Assembly: GCA_041552055.1 (NCBI GenBank)
Contig: JBFELO010000222.1
Span: 1 to 5,687 of the forward strand
Direction of reading: 5' to 3'
Length of the DNA stretch: 5,687 nt
Source of the DNA: JBFELO01 sp041552055
GTDB taxonomy: Bacteria; Acidobacteriota; Thermoanaerobaculia; Thermoanaerobaculales; Sulfomarinibacteraceae
Shown here: positions 1 through 5,629 of the stretch, in pieces
How positions within the stretch are numbered: the stretch's first letter is position 1
Layout: each line of letters starts with the position of its first letter
Notes under the pieces: model-generated
Told to the model about the DNA's origin: nothing
Seen by the model: the letters and a program-made list of their open reading frames with translations, nothing else
Database searches by the model: none
Made by a program: the position numbers and the translations under genes

Positions 1-32
1 ATACGGACACGGGACACCCCCGCGCGGGCAGC

Positions 33-338
33 TCAGTTCGCGCCGCCCCGTATGACGTCGGCCTGGCCTGCCGCCGGCTCGGCGATCGGGCCGTAGGTCT
101 TCTCGTACATCTGGATGTTGTGGGTCAGTGCGCGCAGCAGTTGCTTGGCCTGAAACGGGTTCATGATGACTCGCGACACGACGGGAATGTCGTCGCGTCC
201 GGGCAGCGTGCGCCCGAAATCGAGCAGGACTTCGGCGTAGTTGTGGGCGATGCTGACGAAGTTCGAGTACTGGCCGAGGGCGACCTCGGAACTGACGGTG
301 AGCTTCGGCCCTTTCGATGCGGGTTTGGCGTCACTCAT
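33..338 (-). CDS. DUF3467 family protein of unknown function
   Basis: This encodes a small soluble protein of 101 residues with no signal peptide or membrane segment, so it is probably cytoplasmic. Its pattern matches what I know of the DUF3467 family: YSNF at residues 24-27, an acidic/aromatic strand ending in DFGR (40-43), then RVIMNPFQAKQLLRALTHNI (56-75) followed by a helix ending in YEKTYG. The family has no established biochemical role and none is claimed here. The first 15 or so residues (Lys/Ser/Pro-rich) and the last 15 (Ala/Gly-rich) look disordered. I chose the ATG at 338 because AGGGGG sits 4 nt upstream of it on the minus strand. An in-frame ATG at 356 would add six residues but has no ribosome binding site. 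The gene is divergent from lolA, and its 5' side faces the repeat-filled intergenic region. The family call is from pattern memory; the coding call is firm. Confidence 0.85.
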   Translation of the reverse strand: MSDAKPASKGPKLTVSSEVALGQYSNFVSIAHNYAEVLLDFGRTLPGRDDIPVVSRVIMNPFQAKQLLRALTHNIQMYEKTYGPIAEPAAGQADVIRGGAN

Positions 339-380
339 GGTTCCCCCTGGCGGCATGATATCGCGGACGCTTCACACTTC

Positions 381-451
381 CCGTCTCCGTCTCCGTCTCC
401 GTCTCCGTTCCGTTCCCACGGTATCGCTATCGGTATCGGTATCGGAATCGA
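381..451. repeat. Left arm of hexamer repeat mosaic
   Basis: Two six-base repeat modules lie back to back. Four exact CCGTCT units occupy 381-404, followed by degenerate units (CCGTTC, then CGTTCCC) to 417. After ACGG comes a run of five hexamers at 422-451: TATCGC, TATCGG, TATCGG, TATCGG, AATCGA. The same two modules recur in the opposite order and on the opposite strand at 483-550, which makes the whole an inverted pair. The period of six is seen directly. The function is unknown; slippage-generated simple sequence, a protein binding array or a folded RNA/DNA structure are all possible. Confidence 0.85.
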
Positions 452-482
452 AGGGTCGGTCGTCGAACGGGATGGTGATTGT

Positions 483-550
483 CGATAGCGATACCGAACC
501 CGATACCGATTCCGATCGGTTGTTGCGGGAACGGGAAGGGGAACGGAAAC
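483..550. repeat. Right arm of hexamer repeat mosaic (inverted relative to left arm)
   Basis: Six consecutive hexamers with consensus CGATAC occupy 483-518 (CGATAG, CGATAC, CGAACC, CGATAC, CGATTC, CGATCG). An 8-base interruption follows, then four hexamers of the GGGAAC type at 527-550 (GGGAAC, GGGAAG, GGGAAC, GGAAAC). These are the reverse complements of the two left-arm module types, in mirrored order. Bases 483-496 are the exact reverse complement of 419-432 (14 bp). The array ends just upstream of the earliest possible lolA ATG at 558. Confidence 0.85.
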
Positions 551-597
551 CGCCGAGATGAAGGGACAGGCACCGCCTCGATGTCACACCGAAATGG

Positions 598-615
598 CTC
601 TACTCTGTGGTAGAG
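598..615 (+). promoter_or_regulatory. Small hairpin just upstream of the likely lolA start
   Basis: CTCTAC (598-603) and GTAGAG (610-615) are perfect reverse complements separated by a 6-nt loop. A shifted pairing, TACTC (601-605) with GAGTA (613-617), is also possible. The right arm contains the only Shine-Dalgarno-like bases (GAG, 613-615) at a suitable distance from the GTG at 624, so folding could hide the ribosome site. The pairing is seen in the sequence; a regulatory role is inference. If translation starts at 558 or 594 this sequence is coding. Confidence 0.3.
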
Positions 616-623
616 TATGCGCC

Positions 624-1376
624 GTGCGTCGCGTCTCAACTCACCACCGACATTGGAGATGGTGGGTCTTCCTCCCGGGTGGCCTGGTCGGCTGCGCACT
701 GTGCCTCACCTCATCCATTGCCGGGACGGCACCGGCGCCACCAGCGATCGATTCTCTGCACGGAGGCGCAAAGCTAGCCGAGTTGATCGACCGGGTCGTG
801 GAGCGGCAGCGATCGCTGCGATCGCTGCGGGCAGACTTCGTCCAGGTCAAGCACAGTGCGCTGCTGTTGGCGCCGGTCACCTCGACCGGGGAGTTCATCT
901 ATCTGGCGCCGGATCGTGTTCGTTGGGACTTTCGCAAGCCCGACTCCATGGTGGTGCTGTTCGCCAGCGACTCCGTGACCACGTATCACCCACGCCAACA
1001 GCTGGCCGAACGGGTGCGCGTGTCGCGCCGGGACAGGCGTTTCGTGAGGGCGATGGCCGGCACTCTGCCACTGGACGATATGACTTCCCAGTTTCGAGTC
1101 ACGTTGCGGGACGAAGGGGCGCCTGCCCCCTACTGTCTGCGACTCGAGCCGAACAAGGGCTCGATGATCAGGAAGTTGGATTCCCTGGTCGTCGAAATCG
1201 ATCGGGAGCTGATGTTGCCGGTCGTCGTGGAGTACAACGAGAGAGACGGTGACAGCACCCGCTACGAGTTCCACGGCCTCGAGCTCGACCCGCAACTCGA
1301 GGAGTCGCGGTTCGAGCTCGAACTGAGTGACGGGGTCACGCTCCACACCCTCGACGCCACCTCGGGGCTTGGGTAG
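624..1376 (+). CDS. lolA: LolA-family outer-membrane lipoprotein carrier protein
   Basis: LolA is a periplasmic chaperone that takes lipoproteins released by LolCDE from the inner membrane and delivers them to the outer membrane. With the GTG start the protein has 250 residues. It has an Arg/His-rich n-region (RRVSTHHRHWRW), a hydrophobic stretch to about residue 33, then the mature domain. LolA-like signatures are LRSLRADFVQVKH (about 66-78), TGEFIYLAPDRVRWDFRKP (88-106), a VTTYHPRQQLAERV strand (118-131) and a C-terminal RYEFHGLELDP segment. Length is slightly above the usual 200-220. The start is uncertain: in-frame ATGs at 558 and 594 exist but lack good ribosome sites and would give an unusually long n-region, so 624 best fits a signal peptide. 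Within the signal, LVGC resembles a lipobox, so the protein might itself be a lipoprotein. The family is diverse, and orthology to E. coli LolA is likely but unproven. It precedes tgt by 30 nt. Confidence 0.83.
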   Translation: MRRVSTHHRHWRWWVFLPGGLVGCALCLTSSIAGTAPAPPAIDSLHGGAKLAELIDRVVERQRSLRSLRADFVQVKHSALLLAPVTSTGEFIYLAPDRVRWDFRKPDSMVVLFASDSVTTYHPRQQLAERVRVSRRDRRFVRAMAGTLPLDDMTSQFRVTLRDEGAPAPYCLRLEPNKGSMIRKLDSLVVEIDRELMLPVVVEYNERDGDSTRYEFHGLELDPQLEESRFELELSDGVTLHTLDATSGLG

Positions 1377-1406
1377 CAGCCTCCGAACCACGGTCGTCGG
1401 TCAGCC

Positions 1407-2537
1407 ATGTTGCCGTTCACCGTCAGCCACCGGGACGCCTCGACCGCAGCGCGCGCGGCCGAGCTGGAGACTCCTCACGGTGTGGTCCACACCCCGGCCT
1501 TCATGCCGGTCGGCACGGCCGGCACGGTCAAGGGGATGGCGTCCTGGGAGCTCGAGCGACTCGGGCCGGAGATGGTCCTCGCCAACACCTACCACCTCGT
1601 GCTCCGACCGGGAGCGGAGCGGATCGAGCGCGTCGGAGGGCTGCACAGACTCATGGCGTGGCACGGACCACTGCTCACCGACTCGGGTGGCTACCAGGTC
1701 TTTTCGCTCGCCGCGCGGCGCAGGATCGACGACGAAGGCGTGACCTTCCAGTCGCATATTGACGGCAGCTCCAGGCGCCTCACGCCGGAAGGGGTGGTTT
1801 CCGGCCAGGCCCGATTCGGGGTCGACGTCGCGATGGTGCTCGACGAGTGCCTGCCCTATCCGGTGGACCGGCCGGACGTGGAGCGGTCCGTGACGCGCAC
1901 CGTGGACTGGGCGGTGCGAGGCCTCGAGGAGTGCCGCGCGCAGAGTGCGCAGAATTGGCGTGGGGGCCTTTTTGCCATCCAGCAAGGATCGCTCGATACA
2001 CGCCTGAGGCGGAGATGCACCGAGTTGCTGGCGGGACTGCCGTTCGACGGCTTCGCGATCGGTGGACTGGCCGTGGGGGAGTCGTCCGAGCGGCTGCACG
2101 ATGGTATCGAGGGCTTTGCCGCGATGCTGCCGGAGGATCGGCCCCGATACCTGATGGGGGTCGGGTATCCCGAGGACATGCTGCACGCCGTCGCGTGCGG
2201 TGTTGATCTGTTCGACTGCGTGCTGCCGACGCGGTCGGCGCGCACCGGGAAGGTGTTCACCTCCGGTGGTGAGCTGAACATCAAGAACTCTCGTTTCAGT
2301 GACGATCCGGAGCCGCTCGACGCGGAGTGTCCCTGTCCGACCTGCCGCTCGTACAGTCGGGCGGCGTTGCGCCATCTGTTTGTCGCCGGTGAGGTGACAT
2401 CGGTGGTGCTGTTGACCGTCCACAATCTCAGCTACTTCGTACGCTTGATGCGCGGAGCGCGGGAAGCTATCATGGCGGGCCGTTATCCGCGTTGGCGACG
2501 ACGGCTGGAAACCGCCCGCAGCGAGGCTGACGGGTGA
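1407..2537 (+). CDS. tgt: Queuine tRNA-ribosyltransferase (tRNA-guanine transglycosylase)
   Basis: Tgt exchanges guanine 34 in the anticodon of GUN tRNAs (Asp, Asn, His, Tyr) for preQ1, the key step of bacterial queuosine synthesis. The 376-residue length is normal. The family residues are in place: D92 in TDSGGYQ (general acid/base), D146 and C148 in LDECLP, Q193 in IQQG, G220 and V223 in GGLAVGE (preQ1 pocket), the nucleophile D270 in LFDCVLPTR, and R276/R279. The zinc site is C308, C310, C313 and H339. Cys148 and Val223 are the states expected for a bacterial preQ1-using enzyme rather than a eukaryotic queuine user. The N-terminus matches the family from residue 1, supporting the ATG start, although I see no clear ribosome site in the 30-nt gap after lolA, so translation may depend on the upstream gene. 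No queA lies in the window. yajC follows after 21 nt, the common tgt-yajC-secDF arrangement. Confidence 0.97.
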   Translation: MLPFTVSHRDASTAARAAELETPHGVVHTPAFMPVGTAGTVKGMASWELERLGPEMVLANTYHLVLRPGAERIERVGGLHRLMAWHGPLLTDSGGYQVFSLAARRRIDDEGVTFQSHIDGSSRRLTPEGVVSGQARFGVDVAMVLDECLPYPVDRPDVERSVTRTVDWAVRGLEECRAQSAQNWRGGLFAIQQGSLDTRLRRRCTELLAGLPFDGFAIGGLAVGESSERLHDGIEGFAAMLPEDRPRYLMGVGYPEDMLHAVACGVDLFDCVLPTRSARTGKVFTSGGELNIKNSRFSDDPEPLDAECPCPTCRSYSRAALRHLFVAGEVTSVVLLTVHNLSYFVRLMRGAREAIMAGRYPRWRRRLETARSEADG

Positions 2538-2549
2538 GGCGAGATCGAG

Positions 2550-2555
2550 AGGTGA
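2550..2555 (+). promoter_or_regulatory. Ribosome binding site of yajC
   Basis: AGGTGA, preceded by GAG, lies 3 nt upstream of the ATG at 2559 and pairs with the 3' end of 16S rRNA. It fixes the yajC start and shows independent ribosome loading after tgt. Confidence 0.6.
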
Positions 2556-2558
2556 TCC

Positions 2559-2849
2559 ATGGAAGGAGCAGCAGGCGGCAGTCCGTTCACCATGCTGATC
2601 CCGTTCGTGCTGATATTTGCGGTGTTTTACTTCATCGTCATCATGCCGGCCAAGAAACAGCAACGCCAGAAAGACGCCATGGTGGCCGCCCTCAAGAAGG
2701 GTGACCGGGTCATCACGACCGGCGGCATCTACGGCACGGTGGCGGCGGTGGAGGATACCTCGTTGCTGCTCAAGGTGTCGGAAAATGCGAAGATCCGTAT
2801 TTCCAAGAGCGCGGTCGCCGGCCCGGTTTCGGGCGAAGGGGAGTCGTAG
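2559..2849 (+). CDS. yajC: Preprotein translocase subunit YajC
   Basis: YajC is a small inner-membrane partner of SecD and SecF in the holo-translocon (SecYEG-SecDF-YajC), which assists late steps of protein export. The 96-residue protein has the family layout: a short Gly-rich N-terminus, one membrane segment at about residues 11-29 (hydrophobic, ending FYFIVIMP), a basic stretch (AKKQQRQKD, 31-39) at the cytoplasmic face, then the hallmark GDRVITTGGIYGTV (48-61) and a small beta domain ending in IRISKSAV (79-86). The start is set by a good ribosome site, and no earlier start is needed to cover the family. It sits 21 nt after tgt and only 2 nt before secD, so translational coupling with secD is likely. 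Length, topology and motif are ordinary. Confidence 0.97.
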   Translation: MEGAAGGSPFTMLIPFVLIFAVFYFIVIMPAKKQQRQKDAMVAALKKGDRVITTGGIYGTVAAVEDTSLLLKVSENAKIRISKSAVAGPVSGEGES

Positions 2850-2851
2850 CC

Positions 2852-4417
2852 GTGGAACGCAAAGTGATGTGGCGGGTCGTGATCATCGTTGCGGTGGTCG
2901 GGATGGCGCTGTGGTCTATCTACCCACCCGGCGAGAAGATCAAGTACGGCCTCGACCTGTCGGGCGGCATCCATCTGGTGCTCCAGGTGCAGACCGATGA
3001 CGCCATCAAGGCCGAGTTGGACGACGCGGCGCTGCGACTCAGGCGGCAGGCCGATGAGCAGGGCATCACGATCGGTGAGGTGACCACCGATGTCGACGGT
3101 CGCGGCTTCCAGGTCGTGGTGCCGGGAGAGTTCGACCGTGACGCTCTCCGTGACGTGGCGGACTCCTACCTGCCCGATTACGAGGTCGATGTCGGTGCCA
3201 GCCAGTGGTCCTTCAGCTTCGGCGGGAGTGTCGAGCGGATGATTCGCGACATGGCGGTCCGTCAGGCGCTGGAGACGATCCGCAACCGGGTCGATCAGTT
3301 CGGGGTCGCGGAGCCGGTCATCCAACGCCAGGGGTTGGAGAGTGAACGCATCCTGATCCAGCTTCCGGGCGTGGATGACCCGGCGCGGGTGAAGGAGATC
3401 ATCTCGCACACGGCGTTTCTCGAGTGGAAGGAAGTGGTCGCGGGCCCGGCGCCGAGCCGCGAGAGCCTGCTCGCCACGTTCGGAGGTACCGTGCCCTCGG
3501 ACAGCGAGGTGGTCCCCGGCGACCGCACCGGCCCGGACGGCACGGTGGTCGGCCGCGATTACTATCTTTTGCGCAAGGCGGCGATCGTATCCGGTCGCGA
3601 GCTGAGGAACGCGCGGCGCGGCCAGGGCCAGTTTGGCGAGCCGGTGGTGAACTTCTACCTGGTGCCGGCGGCAGGCGAAAAGTTCGCCGACTTCACAGCC
3701 GCACACGTTGGCGATCCGGCAGCCATCGTGCTCGACAAGAGGGTGATTTCGGCTCCGGTGATCCGGTCACGGATCCGCGACGAGGGCTACATCGAGGGGA
3801 ACTTCAGCCTCGAGGAGGCGGACGACATGGCCCTCAAGCTGCGCGCCGGCGCCTTGCCCGCCTCGATCACCTACCTCGAGGAGCGCACGGTGGGACCGTC
3901 ACTGGGTCGCGACTCGGTAGTGCGCGGGGTACGGGCGATGGTCGCCGGTCTGATTACGGTCATGCTGTTCATGGTTGTCTACTACCGGCTGTCCGGCCTC
4001 AACGCCGACCTCGCTTTGGTTTTGAACATCATCATCCTGATGGGAGCCATGGCCTACTTCGGGGCGACCTTGACCCTGCCCGGCATCGCGGGTGTCATTC
4101 TCACGGTGGGCATGGCGGTGGACGCCAACGTCCTGATCTTCGAGCGCATCCGAGAGGAGCTCAAGGTCGGCAAGACCCCGAGGTCGGCGGTCGACACTGG
4201 ATTTTCGCGTGCGTTCGGCACAATCTTGGACGCCAACCTGACGACCCTGATCGCGGCGCTGTTCCTGTTTCAGTTCGGGACGGGCCCGATCAAGGGGTTC
4301 GCGGTGACTCTGTCGATCGGCATCCTCGCCAGCGTATTCACCGCCGTCTTCGTGTCGCGAACCATCTACATGCTCATCCTCTCCGGCGGCGAGCGGGTCC
4401 AGACGTTGAGCGTGTAA
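2852..4417 (+). CDS. secD: Protein translocase subunit SecD
   Basis: SecD is an RND-like membrane protein that, with SecF, uses the proton gradient to pull translocating proteins into the periplasm. The 521 residues show: a first membrane helix at about 7-24; the KYGLDLSGGIHLVLQV signature (31-46) at the start of the large periplasmic P1 domain; family segments at VRQALETIRNRVDQFGVAEP (136-155) and LPGVDDPARV (171-180); and a C-terminal block of five membrane helices (roughly 361-378, 385-405, 409-427, 455-475, 482-506). The fourth helix carries AVDANVLIFERIREEL with D424, at the position of the conserved membrane aspartate linked to proton transfer in SecDF. The start is GTG at 2852, preceded by AAGGGGAG (2836-2843) inside the end of yajC; no nearby alternative gives the first membrane helix so cleanly. 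It is not fused to SecF. Length lies between the short Gram-positive-like and long E. coli forms (about 615). Confidence 0.97.
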   Translation: MERKVMWRVVIIVAVVGMALWSIYPPGEKIKYGLDLSGGIHLVLQVQTDDAIKAELDDAALRLRRQADEQGITIGEVTTDVDGRGFQVVVPGEFDRDALRDVADSYLPDYEVDVGASQWSFSFGGSVERMIRDMAVRQALETIRNRVDQFGVAEPVIQRQGLESERILIQLPGVDDPARVKEIISHTAFLEWKEVVAGPAPSRESLLATFGGTVPSDSEVVPGDRTGPDGTVVGRDYYLLRKAAIVSGRELRNARRGQGQFGEPVVNFYLVPAAGEKFADFTAAHVGDPAAIVLDKRVISAPVIRSRIRDEGYIEGNFSLEEADDMALKLRAGALPASITYLEERTVGPSLGRDSVVRGVRAMVAGLITVMLFMVVYYRLSGLNADLALVLNIIILMGAMAYFGATLTLPGIAGVILTVGMAVDANVLIFERIREELKVGKTPRSAVDTGFSRAFGTILDANLTTLIAALFLFQFGTGPIKGFAVTLSIGILASVFTAVFVSRTIYMLILSGGERVQTLSV

Positions 4418-4418
4418 C

Positions 4419-4423
4419 GGAGG
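4419..4423 (+). promoter_or_regulatory. Ribosome binding site of secF
   Basis: GGAGG lies in the 10-nt gap between the secD stop and the ATG at 4428, with 4 nt spacing. It confirms the secF start and tight operon packing. Confidence 0.6.
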
Positions 4424-4427
4424 CGAG

Positions 4428-5606
4428 ATGCGCATTATCGGCGACACACATATCCCGTTTCTCAGCTACCGCAAGACCGCGATCGGCATCTCGATGCTGG
4501 TCGTCGTCGCAGGGCTGCTCTATCAGTTGCTCGGGCCGGGTCTCAATTTGGGGATCGACTTCTTGGGTGGCACCCAGGTCACCGTCAAGTTCCGCGAGCA
4601 GCCGGACCTCGGAGAGCTGCGCGACGCCCTGGCCCAACTGGAGACCGGAACACCGTTGATCCAGCGGTTCGACGAAGTCGAAAAGAACGAGATCATGATC
4701 CGGGTGCAGAACCCGGAGGGCCAGGAGGGCGATTTCACGCAGCCGATCATCGATCTCCTGCACCAGGAGTCCAGCGGCGACCTGCAGGGGCGTTACGACC
4801 TGAACGCCCAGGGCTCGCAGGAGCTCGTCCAGGAGTTGGCTGCGTTGGACCCTGACGCGATCGGCGGCGACGAGGAGGCCCGTGCCATCCACTATGGTCC
4901 GGCCGCGGACGCGGTGCTCGCCTATCGAAAGACAAACGGTATCTTCACCTCGGTGGATGATCTCGACGACGTCGAGGGCTTGTCCGAGCCGGTCGTGGAA
5001 GCGCTCAAACGCGAAACCGCGGTCGGTGCTTTTGCTCTGCTCGGCGCCGAGAGCGTCGGCCCGGCCGTAGGTCGCGATCTCCAGGAGAAGGCCCGATTGG
5101 CGGTGGTGTTTTCGATCATCGGCATGCTCGTGTACATCTGGGTCCGTTTCCAGCTGCCGTACGGCGTCGGAGCTGTCGCGGCGCTGATCCACGACGTGCT
5201 GATCACACTCTCCGCGCTCGCCGTGACCCACCGCGAGATCAACCTGCCCACCATCGCGGCCCTGCTGACGTTGGTCGGCTACTCGGTGAACGACACGGTG
5301 GTGGTGTTCGACCGCGTGCGCGAGAATCTGCGGTTGCACCGTGGCGAGGATCTCGAGCAGCTGATGAACACCTCCATCAACCAGACTCTGTCCCGGACCA
5401 TCATCACCTCCGGTACCACGCTGCTGGTGGTGCTCTCGCTGTACCTGTTCGGCGGTGACGTGATCAACACCTTTGCCTTCGTGCTGCTGGTGGGGGTCAT
5501 CGTCGGAACCTACTCCACGGTGTTCATCGCCTCGCCGGTGGCACTGGGGGTCAGCCGCCTCCTGACCGCACGTCGCGAACGCCGCCGCCGCAAGGGAAGA
5601 CGGTAG
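4428..5606 (+). CDS. secF: Protein translocase subunit SecF with an enlarged periplasmic domain
   Basis: SecF pairs with SecD to form the proton-driven export motor. Family marks: an N-terminus beginning MRIIGDTHIPFLSYRK, membrane helix 1 at about 17-35, LGIDFLGGTQV (41-51) at the start of the periplasmic P4 domain, SVGPAVGRDL (209-218) leading into helix 2, and a C-terminal five-helix block. GYSVNDTVVVFDRVREN (284-300) holds the membrane aspartate D289, and INQTLSRTIITSGTT (317-331) holds R323. Both correspond to residues needed for proton-driven function in characterised SecDF. At 392 residues it is longer than the usual 300-320. The extra length sits between residues about 122 and 198, just before SVGP, where SecF normally has only a short linker. 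That stretch contains a helix-hairpin-helix-like segment, annotated separately. The last 12 residues are strongly basic (ARRERRRRKGRR) and should be cytoplasmic. It is the last plus-strand gene in the window; a hairpin begins at the base after the stop. Confidence 0.96.
   Translation: MRIIGDTHIPFLSYRKTAIGISMLVVVAGLLYQLLGPGLNLGIDFLGGTQVTVKFREQPDLGELRDALAQLETGTPLIQRFDEVEKNEIMIRVQNPEGQEGDFTQPIIDLLHQESSGDLQGRYDLNAQGSQELVQELAALDPDAIGGDEEARAIHYGPAADAVLAYRKTNGIFTSVDDLDDVEGLSEPVVEALKRETAVGAFALLGAESVGPAVGRDLQEKARLAVVFSIIGMLVYIWVRFQLPYGVGAVAALIHDVLITLSALAVTHREINLPTIAALLTLVGYSVNDTVVVFDRVRENLRLHRGEDLEQLMNTSINQTLSRTIITSGTTLLVVLSLYLFGGDVINTFAFVLLVGVIVGTYSTVFIASPVALGVSRLLTARRERRRRKGRR
4791..5021 (+). other. 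Helix-hairpin-helix-like insertion within SecF periplasmic domain
   Basis: Residues 122-198 of SecF have no counterpart in the standard SecF layout, as I know it. The first part (122-145) is polar and probably a linker or helix. Residues 151-195 read like the helix-hairpin-helix module of ComEA and GspK: YGPAADAVLAYRKTNG (156-171), then IFTSVDDLDDVEGL (172-185), then SEPVVEALKRE (186-196). The AxxAYRxxxGxFxSxxDLxxVxGh pattern is the recognisable part. In ComEA this module binds DNA outside the cell; in GspK a similar region mediates protein contacts. Here, given the acidic DDLDDVEG loop and periplasmic location, protein contact seems more likely; that is inference. The insertion keeps the reading frame and matches the surrounding base composition, so it is not an assembly artefact on its face. 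Confidence 0.65.
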
Positions 5607-5629
5607 AGCAATTCGCCTCGCGAATTGCT
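5607..5629 (+). terminator. Perfect hairpin directly after secF, possible operon end
   Basis: AGCAATTCGC (5607-5616) and GCGAATTGCT (5620-5629) are exact reverse complements with a 3-nt CTC loop, starting at the base after the secF stop. No U-tract follows (GTGGAGTGGC), so it is not a textbook intrinsic terminator. It could act as an mRNA 3'-end stabiliser, a Rho-associated end, or be one copy of a dispersed palindromic repeat. A weaker hairpin (TGGCA 5636-5640 with TGCCA 5647-5651) follows 6 nt later. Confidence 0.45.

Larger units (their letters stand above)
339..623. other. Divergent intergenic region between the DUF3467 gene and lolA
   Basis: This gap of about 285 bases separates the two divergent genes and must contain both promoters. 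I could not identify convincing -35/-10 pairs on either strand. Most of it is taken up by 6-bp repeats (381-550) arranged as an inverted pair, and its lolA-proximal end has a short hairpin (598-615). Open frames crossing it translate into simple Arg-Leu, Gly-Ile or Ser-Asp/Thr-Asp repeats and are not credible genes. If lolA actually starts at one of the upstream ATGs (558 or 594) the gap is shorter. Confidence 0.7.

Noticed and set aside
17..28. GC palindrome (CCCGCGCGGG) downstream of the DUF3467 gene as a terminator
   Set aside because: Allowing a minimal loop leaves a stem of only 3 bp and no U-tract on the minus strand, so it is expected by chance in GC-rich DNA.
381..550. CRISPR-like array
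   Set aside because: The units are 6 bp and contiguous, with no 20-40 bp repeats, no unique spacers and no cas genes nearby.
120..699. Short open frames through the intergenic hexamers encoding Arg-Leu, Gly-Ile or Ser-Asp-type repeats
   Set aside because: The peptides simply reflect a six-base period read in frame. They overlap each other on both strands and no credible start or domain is visible.
1377..1406. preQ1 riboswitch in front of tgt
   Set aside because: The gap is only 30 nt after the lolA stop and shows no pseudoknot-forming pattern; there is not enough room for the known classes outside coding sequence.
1401..2663. 420-codon open frame on the minus strand across tgt
   Set aside because: It is antisense to tgt, whose catalytic and zinc residues are all present. 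Its protein has no recognisable family pattern and is rich in His/Arg/Gln, typical of a shadow frame in GC-rich DNA.
2729..3706. 325-codon and similar long minus-strand frames over secD/secF (also 4374-5339)
   Set aside because: These are antisense to well-supported genes and arise from codon bias; no family pattern or ribosome site supports them.
3424..4659. 411-codon open frame on the plus strand overlapping secD and secF
   Set aside because: It is an out-of-frame shadow of secD/secF, with a composition dominated by Arg/Gly/His and no membrane or domain features.
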